Origin: DATJLY01 sp963729295
Lineage (GTDB): Bacteria; Pseudomonadota; Alphaproteobacteria; ATCC43930; CGMCC-115725
Length of the DNA stretch: 64,000 nt
Assembly: GCA_963729295.1 (NCBI GenBank)
Contig: CAVSNJ010000025.1
Coordinates: 496,001-560,000 of the forward strand
Direction: 5' to 3'
Within the stretch, counting starts at the first letter, position 1, and each line of letters begins with the position of its first letter. A program made the translations under genes and the position numbers. Under the pieces are notes generated by a model. The model was not told where the DNA came from. It saw only the letters and a program-made list of their open reading frames with translations, and ran no database searches. Shown here in pieces: positions 8,949 to 17,172 of the stretch.

Positions 8949-9929
8949 ATGCGGCTTTTCCTCCTCTTCCTGCTTTTCCTGGCGCACGGGGCGGCGGCCG
9001 AGGAATTGAAGATCGGCAGCCTTCGCACCGTCGCCTCGGGGCCGGTCTTCATCGCCATCGAGAAGGGATATTTCGCGGCCGAGGGGTTCGAGGCGACGCT
9101 GGTCCCGTTCGCGACGGCGCAGCCGATCGCGGTCGCGGTCATGACCGGAAACTGCGATGTTGGCGTCGCGGCGCTGACGGCCGGGTTCTACGCGCTCGCC
9201 GGCGCGGGCGAGCTGCGCCTCGTCGCCGGGCAAAGCCGCGACGTTCCGCAGTATCAGAATATCACCTATGTCGCCGCGAACCGCGCTTTCGCCGCCGGCC
9301 TCGTCGCGCCCAAGGACCTGCCCGGCCATACGCTCGCGATCACCCAGATCGGCGCGCCCGGCCATTACGCCTTGGGGCTTTTGGCCGAGAAGTACGGGTT
9401 CGATCTCAACAGCGTCCGGCTCGTGCCGCTGTCGTCCTTCCCGAACATCGTCACGGCCTTGGCCGGGAATGAGGTCGATGCCGGCATGCTCGCCGCCACG
9501 CCCGGCATCGAAGCGGTGGCGCGGGGCGCGGCGAAGCTCATCGGCTGGACCGGCGACGAGACGCCGTGGCAGGCGGGCGGCGTGTTCGTCTCGACCTTGA
9601 CCGCGAACGATCGGCCCGAGTTCGTCGAGCGGCTTCTGCGCGCCTATATCCGCGGCGCGCGGGATTACTTCGCGGCGTTCTCCGCGCCCGACGGCACGCG
9701 CCGCGACGGGCCGGACGCCGACGCCGCGCGTGCCATCATCGCCAAGTACACCGGCGAGACGCCGGCCGAGCTCGCCCAGGCGATCGCTTACGTCGATCCT
9801 GAGGCGCGCTTCGACGCGGCCGACATCCTGCGCCAGGTCGCCTGGTACAAGGCGCACAACATGCTGAAGGATTCGGTCGACGGCGCCGCTCTCATCGATC
9901 GCCGCTACGTGCAGACGCTCGGTCCCTGA
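8949..9929 (+). CDS. NMT1/SsuA-like ABC transporter substrate-binding protein (copy A)
   Basis: 326-aa periplasmic binding protein of the nitrate/sulfonate/thiamine-precursor (NMT1/SsuA) superfamily. The start is the ATG at 8949, followed at once by a signal peptide (MRLFLLFLLFLAHGAAA|EELKIG). Characteristic blocks are GYFAAEGFEA, PGHYALG and a C-terminal IDRRYV. Two paralogues are at 17932 and 21873. It stands alone, convergent with nadQ. The permease/ATPase pair at 11.6-13.2 kb may serve it. The ligand is unknown. Confidence 0.87.
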   Translation: MRLFLLFLLFLAHGAAAEELKIGSLRTVASGPVFIAIEKGYFAAEGFEATLVPFATAQPIAVAVMTGNCDVGVAALTAGFYALAGAGELRLVAGQSRDVPQYQNITYVAANRAFAAGLVAPKDLPGHTLAITQIGAPGHYALGLLAEKYGFDLNSVRLVPLSSFPNIVTALAGNEVDAGMLAATPGIEAVARGAAKLIGWTGDETPWQAGGVFVSTLTANDRPEFVERLLRAYIRGARDYFAAFSAPDGTRRDGPDADAARAIIAKYTGETPAELAQAIAYVDPEARFDAADILRQVAWYKAHNMLKDSVDGAALIDRRYVQTLGP

Positions 9930-9931
9930 CC

Positions 9932-10876
9932 TCACCCCGAGCGGTGGAGCGGCAGTTTCGAGCCGGCGGCAGTGCGCTCGACCACCACCTCGCCGCGGAA
10001 GCGGAAGAGTTTCGCGGGCCGCCCGCCGGTCCCGGTCGAGACTTCGCCGGTGTCCTCGACGAGACCCTGGCTCTCGATCAGACGGCGGAAATTTTGCTTG
10101 TGCAGGCGCCGCCCGGCCAAGGCCTCGACCGTGCGCTGCAATTGCAGGAGTGTGAAAGAGGCGGGCATGAGCTCGAACACGACGGGGCGGTACTTGATCT
10201 TGGCGCGCAGGCGCGCGATGCCGGTAGCGACGATGCGGCGGTGGTCGTGCGCCATCGCCTGGCCGAGCGGCAGGCTCGCCGGCGACGCATCCCTGCCCGC
10301 TTCCGGCACGAGCCCCGCCTCCCACAGCAGCTCGTAGCGTTGCAGCACGAACTCCTCGTTCCACTGCCGGCCCGAGGGCGCGAAAGTGACGGCCACGCGC
10401 TGGCGCCGCTCGCGCCGCGCGTCGCTGGGCGCGCTTTCGACCCAGACATCGAGGCGCGGAAGGATCATTTCGGCGACGATCGCCGGCGCGCCCGCGCGCC
10501 AATCCTCCCACGGGAAATAGCCGTACCAGCTATGCCATCCGGCGGCGGCGGCGGCCGCGCCGGCGCGCTCCCGCGTCAATCCGAGATAGCTGATCGAGAC
10601 GACGCGCCCGCCGGCAGCATCCCGCGTGCGGTCGCGGTCGGCGAAGGTATAGAGCTGCTCGACATATCCCAAGGGATAGCGCGTCTGCTCCTCGACCCAG
10701 GCTCGTGCGCCCAGTTGCAGACTGCGGTGGCGCGACTGGAACGGGCCGGACGGCAGCGCGCGCCCTTCCTCGAGCGCAAGGACGCGCGGCTCCTCGCCTG
10801 TGACGGCGACGATGACGGCGGTGAGGTCGATCGCGAGCGCGTCGCTCGCCTCGTCCTGTTCGAGCTGGCGCGCCAT
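9932..10876 (-). CDS. nadQ: NadQ/NrtR-like transcriptional regulator of NAD synthesis
   Basis: 314 aa: an N-terminal Nudix-like ligand-binding domain (about 1-180) without a clear catalytic Nudix box, and a C-terminal winged helix (FTLLQLQRTVEALAG followed by LHKQNFRRLIE). This layout is that of the NrtR/NadQ regulators, and NadQ controls nadABC in many alphaproteobacteria (from memory). The match is supported here by two similar operators in front of nadA about 4.4 kb away. The ATG shares its A with the stop of the GNAT gene (TGATG), so the two are co-translated. The start was chosen for this coupling; a longer reading would run into the GNAT gene. Confidence 0.72.
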   Translation of the reverse strand: MARQLEQDEASDALAIDLTAVIVAVTGEEPRVLALEEGRALPSGPFQSRHRSLQLGARAWVEEQTRYPLGYVEQLYTFADRDRTRDAAGGRVVSISYLGLTRERAGAAAAAAGWHSWYGYFPWEDWRAGAPAIVAEMILPRLDVWVESAPSDARRERRQRVAVTFAPSGRQWNEEFVLQRYELLWEAGLVPEAGRDASPASLPLGQAMAHDHRRIVATGIARLRAKIKYRPVVFELMPASFTLLQLQRTVEALAGRRLHKQNFRRLIESQGLVEDTGEVSTGTGGRPAKLFRFRGEVVVERTAAGSKLPLHRSG

Positions 10877-11577
10877 CACGAGCCGCGCAGGACGCTGAGA
10901 CTTTTGCGCTGACGTCCGTCCGCATCGAAATTCGCCGGATCGAGCCAGCGCCGGAACGAGGCTTTCAGCGCCGGCCATTCGCTGTCGAGGATCGAGAACC
11001 AGGCGGTGTCGCGATTATGGCCCTTCACCACCTGCGCTTGGCGGAACGTGCCCTCGTAGCGGAAGCCCAAGCGCAAGGCCGCGGCGCGCGACGGCGAGTT
11101 CAAATCGTTGCACTTCCACTCGTAGCGGCGATAGCCCAGCTCGTCGAAGGCGCGCGCCATCATCAGATACATGGCCTCGCTCGCGACGGCGGTGCGCTGA
11201 AGCGCCGGCGCGAAATGGAGATGGCCGATCTCGATCACGCCATGCGCCGCGTCGATGCGCAGAAATGACGCCATGCCGAGCGCCTTGCCGCTCGTCCGCT
11301 CGATCACCGCATGGAACAACGGATCTTCGCGCGCTGCGATCGTGTCGAGCCAGGCGCCGAGCGCGCGCGCGTCAGAGAAAGGTCCATAAGGAAAATAGAC
11401 CCACCCATGCCCCTCCCGGTCCGCGGCGAAGGCTGTCCACAAATCGTGTCCGTGGCGCGCGGGATCGAGCGGCTCGACGAGGGCGAAGCGGCCGCTCATC
11501 GCCGTCCGCGGCGGCGGCGGCCGCGCCGTCCAGCCGGGGACTTCCGGCCCTATCTCCAGGGGCTCGTTCCCTGCCAC
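10876..11577 (-). CDS. GNAT-family N-acetyltransferase (RimJ/RimL-like)
   Basis: 233 aa with the acetyl-CoA-binding GNAT fold. The block SEAMYLMMARAFDELGYRR, followed by NSPSRAAALRLGFRYEG, is typical of the RimJ/RimL branch that acetylates protein N-termini or small amines. It lies just upstream of nadQ and overlaps it by one base, and 4 bp downstream of the ABC permease start region on the same strand. The substrate is unknown. Confidence 0.85.
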   Translation of the reverse strand: MAGNEPLEIGPEVPGWTARPPPPRTAMSGRFALVEPLDPARHGHDLWTAFAADREGHGWVYFPYGPFSDARALGAWLDTIAAREDPLFHAVIERTSGKALGMASFLRIDAAHGVIEIGHLHFAPALQRTAVASEAMYLMMARAFDELGYRRYEWKCNDLNSPSRAAALRLGFRYEGTFRQAQVVKGHNRDTAWFSILDSEWPALKASFRRWLDPANFDADGRQRKSLSVLRGS

Positions 11578-11581
11578 GGCC

Positions 11582-12415
11582 TCAGCGCCAGGACAGGAAC
11601 GCCTTTTCCGTCAGCGTCAGGATCGCGCCGAGGCTGAGGCCAAGGATCGACAGGATGACGACGCCCGCCATCAGATCGTCGGTCTGCATCAGATTCCCGG
11701 CGGTGAGCAGGAAGGCGCCGATGCCGAACTGCGCGCCGATCATTTCCGCCGTGACGACGAGCAGGAGCGCCGTCGCCATCGAGATGCGGAAGCCGGCGAG
11801 GATGCCCGGCAAGGCCGACGGCAGGACGATCTTCCAGATGATGCCGCTCACGGGCACGTTGAAGCTCTGCGCCATGCGGATGAGGTTGCGCGGCACGCTG
11901 TCGATGCCGCTGAACGTGGCGATCACGGTCGGGAAGAACACGCCTGAGGCGATCGTCACGATCTTCGGCGCCTCGCCGATGCCGAGCCAGAGGATGAAAA
12001 GCGGGAGAAGCGCGATCTTGGGAATAGGGAAGATCGCCGACACCATCGGCATGCCGACGGCGCGCGTGACCGACGAAAGCCCCATGGCGATGCCGACGAT
12101 GAGGCCGAGCCCGGTGCCGACCACCCAGCCCGAGCCGATGCGCATCAGCGAGGTGGAAAGATGGACCCACAGATCGCCTGAGCGCGCGAGGTCGTAAAGC
12201 GCCTGACAGATCGCGGCCGGCGAGGGCAGGAACACCGGGTCGAGCCAGCGCCGCGAGATCGCCACCTGCCACAGCGCGATCACGATCGCGAAGGCGATCC
12301 AGGAATGGATCGCGTTGGGCTTCGGCAGGAAGCCGCCGCCGCGGAACGCGACCTCGCGCCGTCCTTCGGCGGGCGCCACCCCGCCGCGTGGTGCGGCGAT
12401 GGTATCTTCAAGCAT
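11582..12415 (-). CDS. SsuC/TauC-like ABC transporter permease (pair 1)
   Basis: 277 aa, about six membrane segments, BPD_transp_1 family. The cytoplasmic EAA-like loop is visible (WKIVLPSALPGILAGFRIS), as is the family block FPIPKIALLPLFILWLGIG. It overlaps the ATPase gene by 8 bp and is transcribed after it. Together they form a nitrate/sulfonate-type importer lacking its own binding protein. One of the three NMT1-type binding proteins in the region probably supplies it. Confidence 0.88.
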   Translation of the reverse strand: MLEDTIAAPRGGVAPAEGRREVAFRGGGFLPKPNAIHSWIAFAIVIALWQVAISRRWLDPVFLPSPAAICQALYDLARSGDLWVHLSTSLMRIGSGWVVGTGLGLIVGIAMGLSSVTRAVGMPMVSAIFPIPKIALLPLFILWLGIGEAPKIVTIASGVFFPTVIATFSGIDSVPRNLIRMAQSFNVPVSGIIWKIVLPSALPGILAGFRISMATALLLVVTAEMIGAQFGIGAFLLTAGNLMQTDDLMAGVVILSILGLSLGAILTLTEKAFLSWR

Positions 12416-13217
12416 CGACCACCTCCCGTTCAGCGCTCGAAGCCTCGTCGCGGATCAGCGACCACAGCCGGTTGCCGAGTTCGGCAAGCTCGACCTGCGC
12501 CGATGTCCGGGTGCGCTCGCGCTGCGGGATGCGCACCTCGACGACCTCTTTGATCTTTCCCGGCCGGCGCGACAGCACCATGATGCGGTCGGCCAGGCGC
12601 AGGCATTCGTGAAAATTGTGCGTGACGTAAACGCCGGAAATGCGCTCGCGCAGCCAGAGATCGAGGAAATCCTCCATCAGCAGGTCGCGTGTCTGCGCGT
12701 CGAGCGCGGAGAGCGGCTCGTCCATCAGCAGACAGGCGGGGCGCACGACGAGCGCGCGCGCGATGCCGACGCGCTGCTTCATGCCGCCCGAAAGCTGCTT
12801 CGGCAGGGCGTTCGCGAAATCGTCGAGCTTGGTGCGCACCAGCGCGTCCTTGACCCGCGCCGCGCGCTCGGCCGACGAGAGCCGATGGTGTTCGAGCGGC
12901 AGCGCCACGTTCTGCGCCACCGTGCGCCACGGCAGGAGCGCGAAATCCTGGAAGATGTAGGTGAGCGGATTGAGGCAGTCGTCGGGCGCCGCGCCTTCCA
13001 TGTGAACGGTGCCGTCGCTCGCCTTGAGGATGCCGCCCATGATGCCCAGAAGCGTCGACTTGCCGCAGCCCGAAGGCCCGATGACGGAGACGATCTCGCC
13101 CTTGCGCAGATGGAGGCGGACATCCTCCAGCACTTCGAGATCGCCATAGGCGTGGCGCTTGACGTTAACGATCACATCCATCGGTAAGTCCTGGACCTGG
13201 GCGGCAAGTGTAACCAT
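12408..13217 (-). CDS. SsuB/TauB-like ABC transporter ATP-binding protein (pair 1)
   Basis: About 269 aa. Walker A GPSGCGKST, Q-loop FQDFALLPW, signature LSGGMKQR, Walker B CLLMDEP and switch VTHN are all present, so it should hydrolyse ATP to drive import. The start is uncertain. The ATG at 13217 is used here, but an ATG at 13181 with AGGA at good spacing fits the family N-terminus equally well. The gene is divergent from the sulfatase with only a few tens of bases between them. Confidence 0.88.
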   Translation of the reverse strand: MVTLAAQVQDLPMDVIVNVKRHAYGDLEVLEDVRLHLRKGEIVSVIGPSGCGKSTLLGIMGGILKASDGTVHMEGAAPDDCLNPLTYIFQDFALLPWRTVAQNVALPLEHHRLSSAERAARVKDALVRTKLDDFANALPKQLSGGMKQRVGIARALVVRPACLLMDEPLSALDAQTRDLLMEDFLDLWLRERISGVYVTHNFHECLRLADRIMVLSRRPGKIKEVVEVRIPQRERTRTSAQVELAELGNRLWSLIRDEASSAEREVVDA

Positions 13218-13264
13218 TTGCCGCCGCCTTGTCATCGCGCCCCGGCGAGGCTATCGCTTCCCGC

Positions 13265-14857
13265 ATGGCATCGCGCGCGGCCGGACGGCCCAATTTCCTC
13301 GTCTTCATCGCCGATCAGCTCCGTGCCGACCACCTCGGCTGCTACGGTAACAAGATCGTGCGCACGCCGGCGATCGACCGGCTCGCGGCCGAAGGCTTCG
13401 CCGCCGAGCGGTTCCACGTCGCCTCGCCCATCTGCATGCCGAACCGGGCGAGCCTCTTCACCGGCCGCATGCCGTCGCTGCACGGCGTGCGCCACAACGG
13501 CATCCCGCTGTCCTTGAAAGCCGCGACCTTCGTCGAGCGGCTGCGCCAGGCCGGATACCGCACCGCGCATGTCGGCAAATCGCACCTCCAGAACATCACC
13601 GGCAATCCGCCGGCCTGGCCGCCCGATCCGGCGTTGCGCGGCGCGCCCGAGGCGGTCGCGCTCGAAGGGAACTACGGGCAGGAATGGGCGCCCAACTGGC
13701 GCAACGACGCGAAGCACGAGGTCGAGCTGCCCTATTACGGCTTCGAGCAGGTCTTTCTGACCGTCGAGCACGGCGACAACGTCGAAGGCCATTACCGGCG
13801 CTGGCTGCGCGCCGAACGCCCGGACGCCGACACTCTCATCGGGCCGGAGAATGCGCTGCCGACGCCAGGCTTGGCGCTCTACGAGGCGCGCCAGGCGTGG
13901 CGCACGCGGGTTCCCGAGAACCTCCATCACAATTCCTATTGTGCGGCGATGAGCGAGCAGGTACTCGCCGCGGCGGCGCAGGACGCGAGACCGTTCTTCC
14001 TGTTCTGCTCGTTCGCCGACCCGCACCATCCCTTCACGCCGCCCGGCAAGTACTGGGACATGTACCGGCCGCAGGAGATCGAGCTGCCGCGCTCGTTCGC
14101 GCTCGGCGTCAACCGGGCACCGCCGCCGCATGTCGCGGCGCTCGTGAAGGCACGCGACGAGGGCCGTGCGCAAAAACGCACGCCGCAGCTCTTCGCCTGC
14201 ACGGAACAGGAGGCGCGCGAGGCGATCGCACTCAATTACGGATCGATCCGCTTCATCGACGACGCGGTGGCGCGCGTCCTCGCCCGCCTCGAGGCGCTGG
14301 GCCTCGCCGAGAACACGGTCGTGATCTTCACCTCCGACCACGGCGACTTCATGGGCGACCACCAGCTCCTCCTGAAGGGGCCGATCCACTATCGCGGCTT
14401 GATCCGCGTGCCGTTGGTATGGCGCGATCCCGCCGCCCCGCGCGGTTTGCGCAGCACCGCGCTCGCCAGCGCGATCGATTTCGCGCCAACCATTTTGGCG
14501 CGCGCCGGCATCGCGCCCTGGAACGGCATCCAGGGCGCCGACATGGGCCCGCTCATCGCCGGGCATGGCTCGGAGCTCCATGCCGAGCTGCTGGTCGAGG
14601 AAGAAGGGCAGCGGCCGCAACCGCCCTTCGAGGGCCGCGTGCGCATGCGCTCGCTCGTCACGGCGCGCCATCGCCTGAGCCTCTATGACGGCGTCTCCTG
14701 GGGCGAGCTCTACGACACCCAGTCCGATCCCGACGAGATGGTCAATCTCTGGGACGATCCGGCGAGCGCGGGCCTGCGCACGGAGCTCTTGCAGCGCCTC
14801 GCGCAGAAAATGATCGCGCTCGCGGAGACGAGCCCCAATCCGACCGCGGTGGCCTGA
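13265..14857 (+). CDS. Sulfatase (formylglycine-dependent, choline-sulfatase-like)
   Basis: 530 aa, alkaline-phosphatase superfamily. The C-x-P-x-R motif (CMPNR, Cys near residue 57) is the site converted to formylglycine. Metal-site elements are FIADQLRADHLG near the N-terminus and TSDHGDFMGDH near residue 370. There is no signal peptide, so the enzyme is probably cytoplasmic and acts on an imported sulfate ester. It needs a formylglycine-generating enzyme, which I do not see in the window. The adjacent divergent importer fits uptake of such an ester. A TTG at 13229 is possible but less likely as the start. Confidence 0.87.
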   Translation: MASRAAGRPNFLVFIADQLRADHLGCYGNKIVRTPAIDRLAAEGFAAERFHVASPICMPNRASLFTGRMPSLHGVRHNGIPLSLKAATFVERLRQAGYRTAHVGKSHLQNITGNPPAWPPDPALRGAPEAVALEGNYGQEWAPNWRNDAKHEVELPYYGFEQVFLTVEHGDNVEGHYRRWLRAERPDADTLIGPENALPTPGLALYEARQAWRTRVPENLHHNSYCAAMSEQVLAAAAQDARPFFLFCSFADPHHPFTPPGKYWDMYRPQEIELPRSFALGVNRAPPPHVAALVKARDEGRAQKRTPQLFACTEQEAREAIALNYGSIRFIDDAVARVLARLEALGLAENTVVIFTSDHGDFMGDHQLLLKGPIHYRGLIRVPLVWRDPAAPRGLRSTALASAIDFAPTILARAGIAPWNGIQGADMGPLIAGHGSELHAELLVEEEGQRPQPPFEGRVRMRSLVTARHRLSLYDGVSWGELYDTQSDPDEMVNLWDDPASAGLRTELLQRLAQKMIALAETSPNPTAVA

Positions 14858-14871
14858 CCCGCGTCCGCGCC

Positions 14872-15144
14872 TCAATCGAGCGCGACCAGAGCGATGCGAA
14901 AGCCGCGATATTTCTTCCGCAGCGCCATCCGGATCACGACGGCGGTCCAAATGCCGGCGGCAACGACAGCGACCACTCTGATCGGCAGCAGCATCATCGC
15001 CACCGGGACGCCCGCGAAGTAGGCGGCGACGCCGAACATGGCGCCAATGACAACGCCGATCACCAGGCTGCCGACCACGTTGCGCCAGGCAATGAGCCAC
15101 CAGATCGCGATCGTCTTGCCCCAGCTCGGCTCCAGCTCCCCCAT
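14872..15144 (-). CDS. Small membrane protein, 90 aa
   Basis: No recognised family. Two hydrophobic stretches (about residues 15-45 and 48-75) are followed by a basic tail (RKKYRGF), suggesting an inner-membrane protein with its C-terminus inside. The ATG at 15144 is preceded by a strong GGGGGGAGGG ribosome binding site, which decides the start. It is convergent with the sulfatase (14 bp) and divergent from nadA. Confidence 0.6.
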   Translation of the reverse strand: MGELEPSWGKTIAIWWLIAWRNVVGSLVIGVVIGAMFGVAAYFAGVPVAMMLLPIRVVAVVAAGIWTAVVIRMALRKKYRGFRIALVALD

Positions 15145-15211
15145 CGCGCCCTCCCCCCGATCATTACGCCGCAATTCTACAGGGTCTCGCGGGCCTGGAA
15201 CCGTTCCGCGC

Positions 15212-15241
15212 TTGACACCGTCTTATGCTCAGGCGTAGCAT
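15212..15241 (+). promoter_or_regulatory. Putative sigma-70 promoter of nadA
   Basis: TTGACA (15212-15217) is a perfect -35 hexamer. With an 18-bp spacer the -10 would be TAGCAT (15236-15241, 4 of 6). The first NadQ-type operator covers the spacer and -10, an arrangement that would block RNA polymerase. Confidence 0.5.
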
Positions 15242-15243
15242 AA
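15223..15243 (+). promoter_or_regulatory. NadQ-type operator 1 (nadA)
   Basis: A 21-bp inverted repeat with 9-3-9 layout. The left arm is TTATGCTCA, the spacer GGC and the right arm GTAGCATAA, so 7 of 9 positions are symmetric, including perfect outer TTATGCT/AGCATAA arms. Confidence 0.6.
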
Positions 15244-15248
15244 TTGAA

Positions 15249-15269
15249 ATGTGCTCATCTTGAGCATAA
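15249..15269 (+). promoter_or_regulatory. NadQ-type operator 2 (nadA)
   Basis: A second 21-bp site with the same 9-3-9 layout: left arm ATGTGCTCA, spacer TCT, right arm TGAGCATAA. Its centre lies 26 bp from that of operator 1, and it ends 10 bp before the nadA ATG, close to the ribosome binding site. Confidence 0.6.
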
Positions 15270-15279
15270 GGGGCAAGTT

Positions 15280-16269
15280 ATGCCAGATAGCCTGGACCGC
15301 CAATCGCTCGCCCGTACGCGGCATCTCTACGACCGGGTCGCACGATTGATCCCGCCGGCCGAGTGGGGCGCGTTCGCCGACGATCTCGACGCGATTCTGG
15401 CGCTGAAGGCCGAGCGCCACGCCGTCATCCTCGCGCACAACTACCAGACGCCGGAGATTTTCCACTGCGCCGCCGACATCACCGGCGACAGCTTGGCGCT
15501 CGCGCGCGCGGCGGTTCGCACCGGTGCCCGGGTGATCGTCTTGGCCGGCGTCCACTTCATGGCCGAGACCGCGAAGCTGCTCAATCCGGAGAAGACCGTG
15601 CTCGTGCCCGATCTCAGGGCCGGCTGCTCGCTTGCCGCCTCGATCACGGCCGACGACGTGCGCCTCATGCGCCAGCGCTATCCCGGCGTGCCGGTGGTGA
15701 GCTACGTCAACAGCTCGGCCTCCGTCAAAGCCGAGAGCGACATCTGCTGCACCTCGGGCAATGCGAGGAAGGTGGTCGAGGCGCTGGGGCACCCGCGCGT
15801 CATCATGCTGCCGGACGAATACCTGGCACAGAACGTGGCATCCGAAACGAAGGTCGAGATCATCGCCTGGCGCGGGCATTGCGAGGTGCACGAGCGCTTC
15901 ACCGCCGCCGAGATCGCCGAGCTGCGCCTGCGCTATCCCGGCGTCACCGTTCTGGCGCATCCCGAATGCCCGCCCGAGGTGGTGGCCGCTGCCGATTTCG
16001 CGGGCTCGACCGCGGCGATGGCGGATTATGTCGGGGAGAAGCGTCCGCCGCGCGTGGTGCTGATGACGGAATGCTCGATGAGCGACAACGTCGCGCTGGC
16101 GCATCCGGAGACAGAATTCGTGCGGCCGTGCAATCTCTGTCCGCACATGAAGCGCATCACGCTCGCGAACATACGCAGAGCGCTCGAGACGATGAGGCAC
16201 GAAGTAACGATCGACCCCGCCGTTGCCGTCCGCGCGCGGGCCGCAGTCGAACGCATGCTCGCGATTTGA
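15280..16269 (+). CDS. nadA: Quinolinate synthase NadA
   Basis: Condenses iminoaspartate with dihydroxyacetone phosphate to quinolinate in de novo NAD synthesis. 329 aa. Iron-sulfur cluster cysteines are visible: C116 (GCSLAA), C201 (WRGHCEVHE) and C287 in C-x2-C-P-x-M (CNLCPHM). Substrate-binding blocks LAHNYQTPEI and NSSASVKAESD are intact. The ATG at 15280 follows an AAGGGG ribosome binding site. The expected partner nadB (L-aspartate oxidase) is not between nadA and nadC, so iminoaspartate must come from a distant nadB or an aspartate dehydrogenase. Confidence 0.96.
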   Translation: MPDSLDRQSLARTRHLYDRVARLIPPAEWGAFADDLDAILALKAERHAVILAHNYQTPEIFHCAADITGDSLALARAAVRTGARVIVLAGVHFMAETAKLLNPEKTVLVPDLRAGCSLAASITADDVRLMRQRYPGVPVVSYVNSSASVKAESDICCTSGNARKVVEALGHPRVIMLPDEYLAQNVASETKVEIIAWRGHCEVHERFTAAEIAELRLRYPGVTVLAHPECPPEVVAAADFAGSTAAMADYVGEKRPPRVVLMTECSMSDNVALAHPETEFVRPCNLCPHMKRITLANIRRALETMRHEVTIDPAVAVRARAAVERMLAI

Positions 16270-16280
16270 GGGATGAGAAG

Positions 16281-17129
16281 ATGCCCGTTCCGCCTCTCCC
16301 GGAAATCATGATCGAGCCGGCGGTACGCGCGGCGCTGCTCGAAGATCTGGGCCGCGCCGGCGACATCACGACGGACGCAATCGTGCCGCAGGACGCGCGG
16401 GCATCGACCGCACTCGTCGCGCGAAATCCCGGCGTGGTCGCCGGGCTCGGTTGCGCGCTGCTCGCGTTCCGTCTCGTCGATCGCGACGTCCGCGCCGAAG
16501 TTTCGCGCCCCGACGGCAGTGCGGTCGCGAAGGGCGAGGTGATTGCCACCATCTCTGGCCCGACGCGCGGCATCCTTTCGGCCGAGCGTGTGGCGCTCAA
16601 TTTCCTCTGCCATCTCTCCGGCATCGCATCGGCCGCGGCCTCGATCGTCGCCGCGATCAAGCCGCACAAGGCGCGCCTCGTCTGCACGCGCAAGACGACG
16701 CCCGGCCTGCGCGCGCTGCAAAAATACGCGGTCCGCGTCGGCGGCGGGTTCAATCATCGCTTCGGGCTCGACGACGGCGTCCTCATCAAGGACAACCACA
16801 TCGCCGCCGCGGGATCGCTCGGCGATGCCGTCGCGCGCGCGCGGGCGGCAATCGGCCACCTCGTCAAGATCGAGGTCGAGGTCGATACGCTTGCCCAGCT
16901 CGAAGAGGCGCTCCGGCTCGAGATCGATGCCGTGCTGCTCGACAATATGAGCTTCGACGAGATGCGCCGCGCGGTGGCGATGGTCGATAGCCGCGCCGTC
17001 GTCGAGGCGTCGGGCCGGATCACCCCGCAGACCGCGCCGCAAGTCGCGGCCACGGGCGTCGATCTTCTGTCGAGCGGCTGGCTCACCCACTCGGTCACGG
17101 CGCTCGATATCGGCCTCGATTGGCGCTGA
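16281..17129 (+). CDS. nadC: Nicotinate-nucleotide pyrophosphorylase NadC
   Basis: Converts quinolinate and PRPP to nicotinate mononucleotide, the step after NadA. 282 aa, usual length. Family blocks: LLEDLGRAGDITTD at the N-terminus, ARLVCTRKTTPGLR in the middle, GGGFNHRFGLDDGVLIKDNH and a C-terminal VEASGRI. It starts 11 bp after the nadA stop, so nadA-nadC form one operon under the two operators described here. Confidence 0.96.
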   Translation: MPVPPLPEIMIEPAVRAALLEDLGRAGDITTDAIVPQDARASTALVARNPGVVAGLGCALLAFRLVDRDVRAEVSRPDGSAVAKGEVIATISGPTRGILSAERVALNFLCHLSGIASAAASIVAAIKPHKARLVCTRKTTPGLRALQKYAVRVGGGFNHRFGLDDGVLIKDNHIAAAGSLGDAVARARAAIGHLVKIEVEVDTLAQLEEALRLEIDAVLLDNMSFDEMRRAVAMVDSRAVVEASGRITPQTAPQVAATGVDLLSSGWLTHSVTALDIGLDWR

Positions 17130-17147
17130 GCGATCTTCTGGTATTCT
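17120..17147 (+). promoter_or_regulatory. Possible sigma-70 promoter upstream of the hydrolase
   Basis: TTGGCG (17120-17125) is separated by 16 bp from TATTCT (17142-17147), 26 bp before the hydrolase ATG. Each hexamer matches 4 of 6, so this is a weak call. The -35 lies inside the nadC 3' end. Confidence 0.3.
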
Positions 17148-17172
17148 GCGTCTAACCCAAGGGGAGGCGCAG

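Noticed and set aside
13232..15100. Long antisense reading frame of 622 codons opposite the sulfatase
   Set aside because: Typical of high-GC codon mirroring. The composition is Arg/Asp/Ala-rich with no family motif, and the plus-strand sulfatase is clear.
15197..15207. GGAAC-C-GTTCC palindrome as an EcfG-type promoter
   Set aside because: A GGAAC-N17-CGTC reading is possible but the -10 is poor. The adjacent TTGACA promoter with operators explains the region better.
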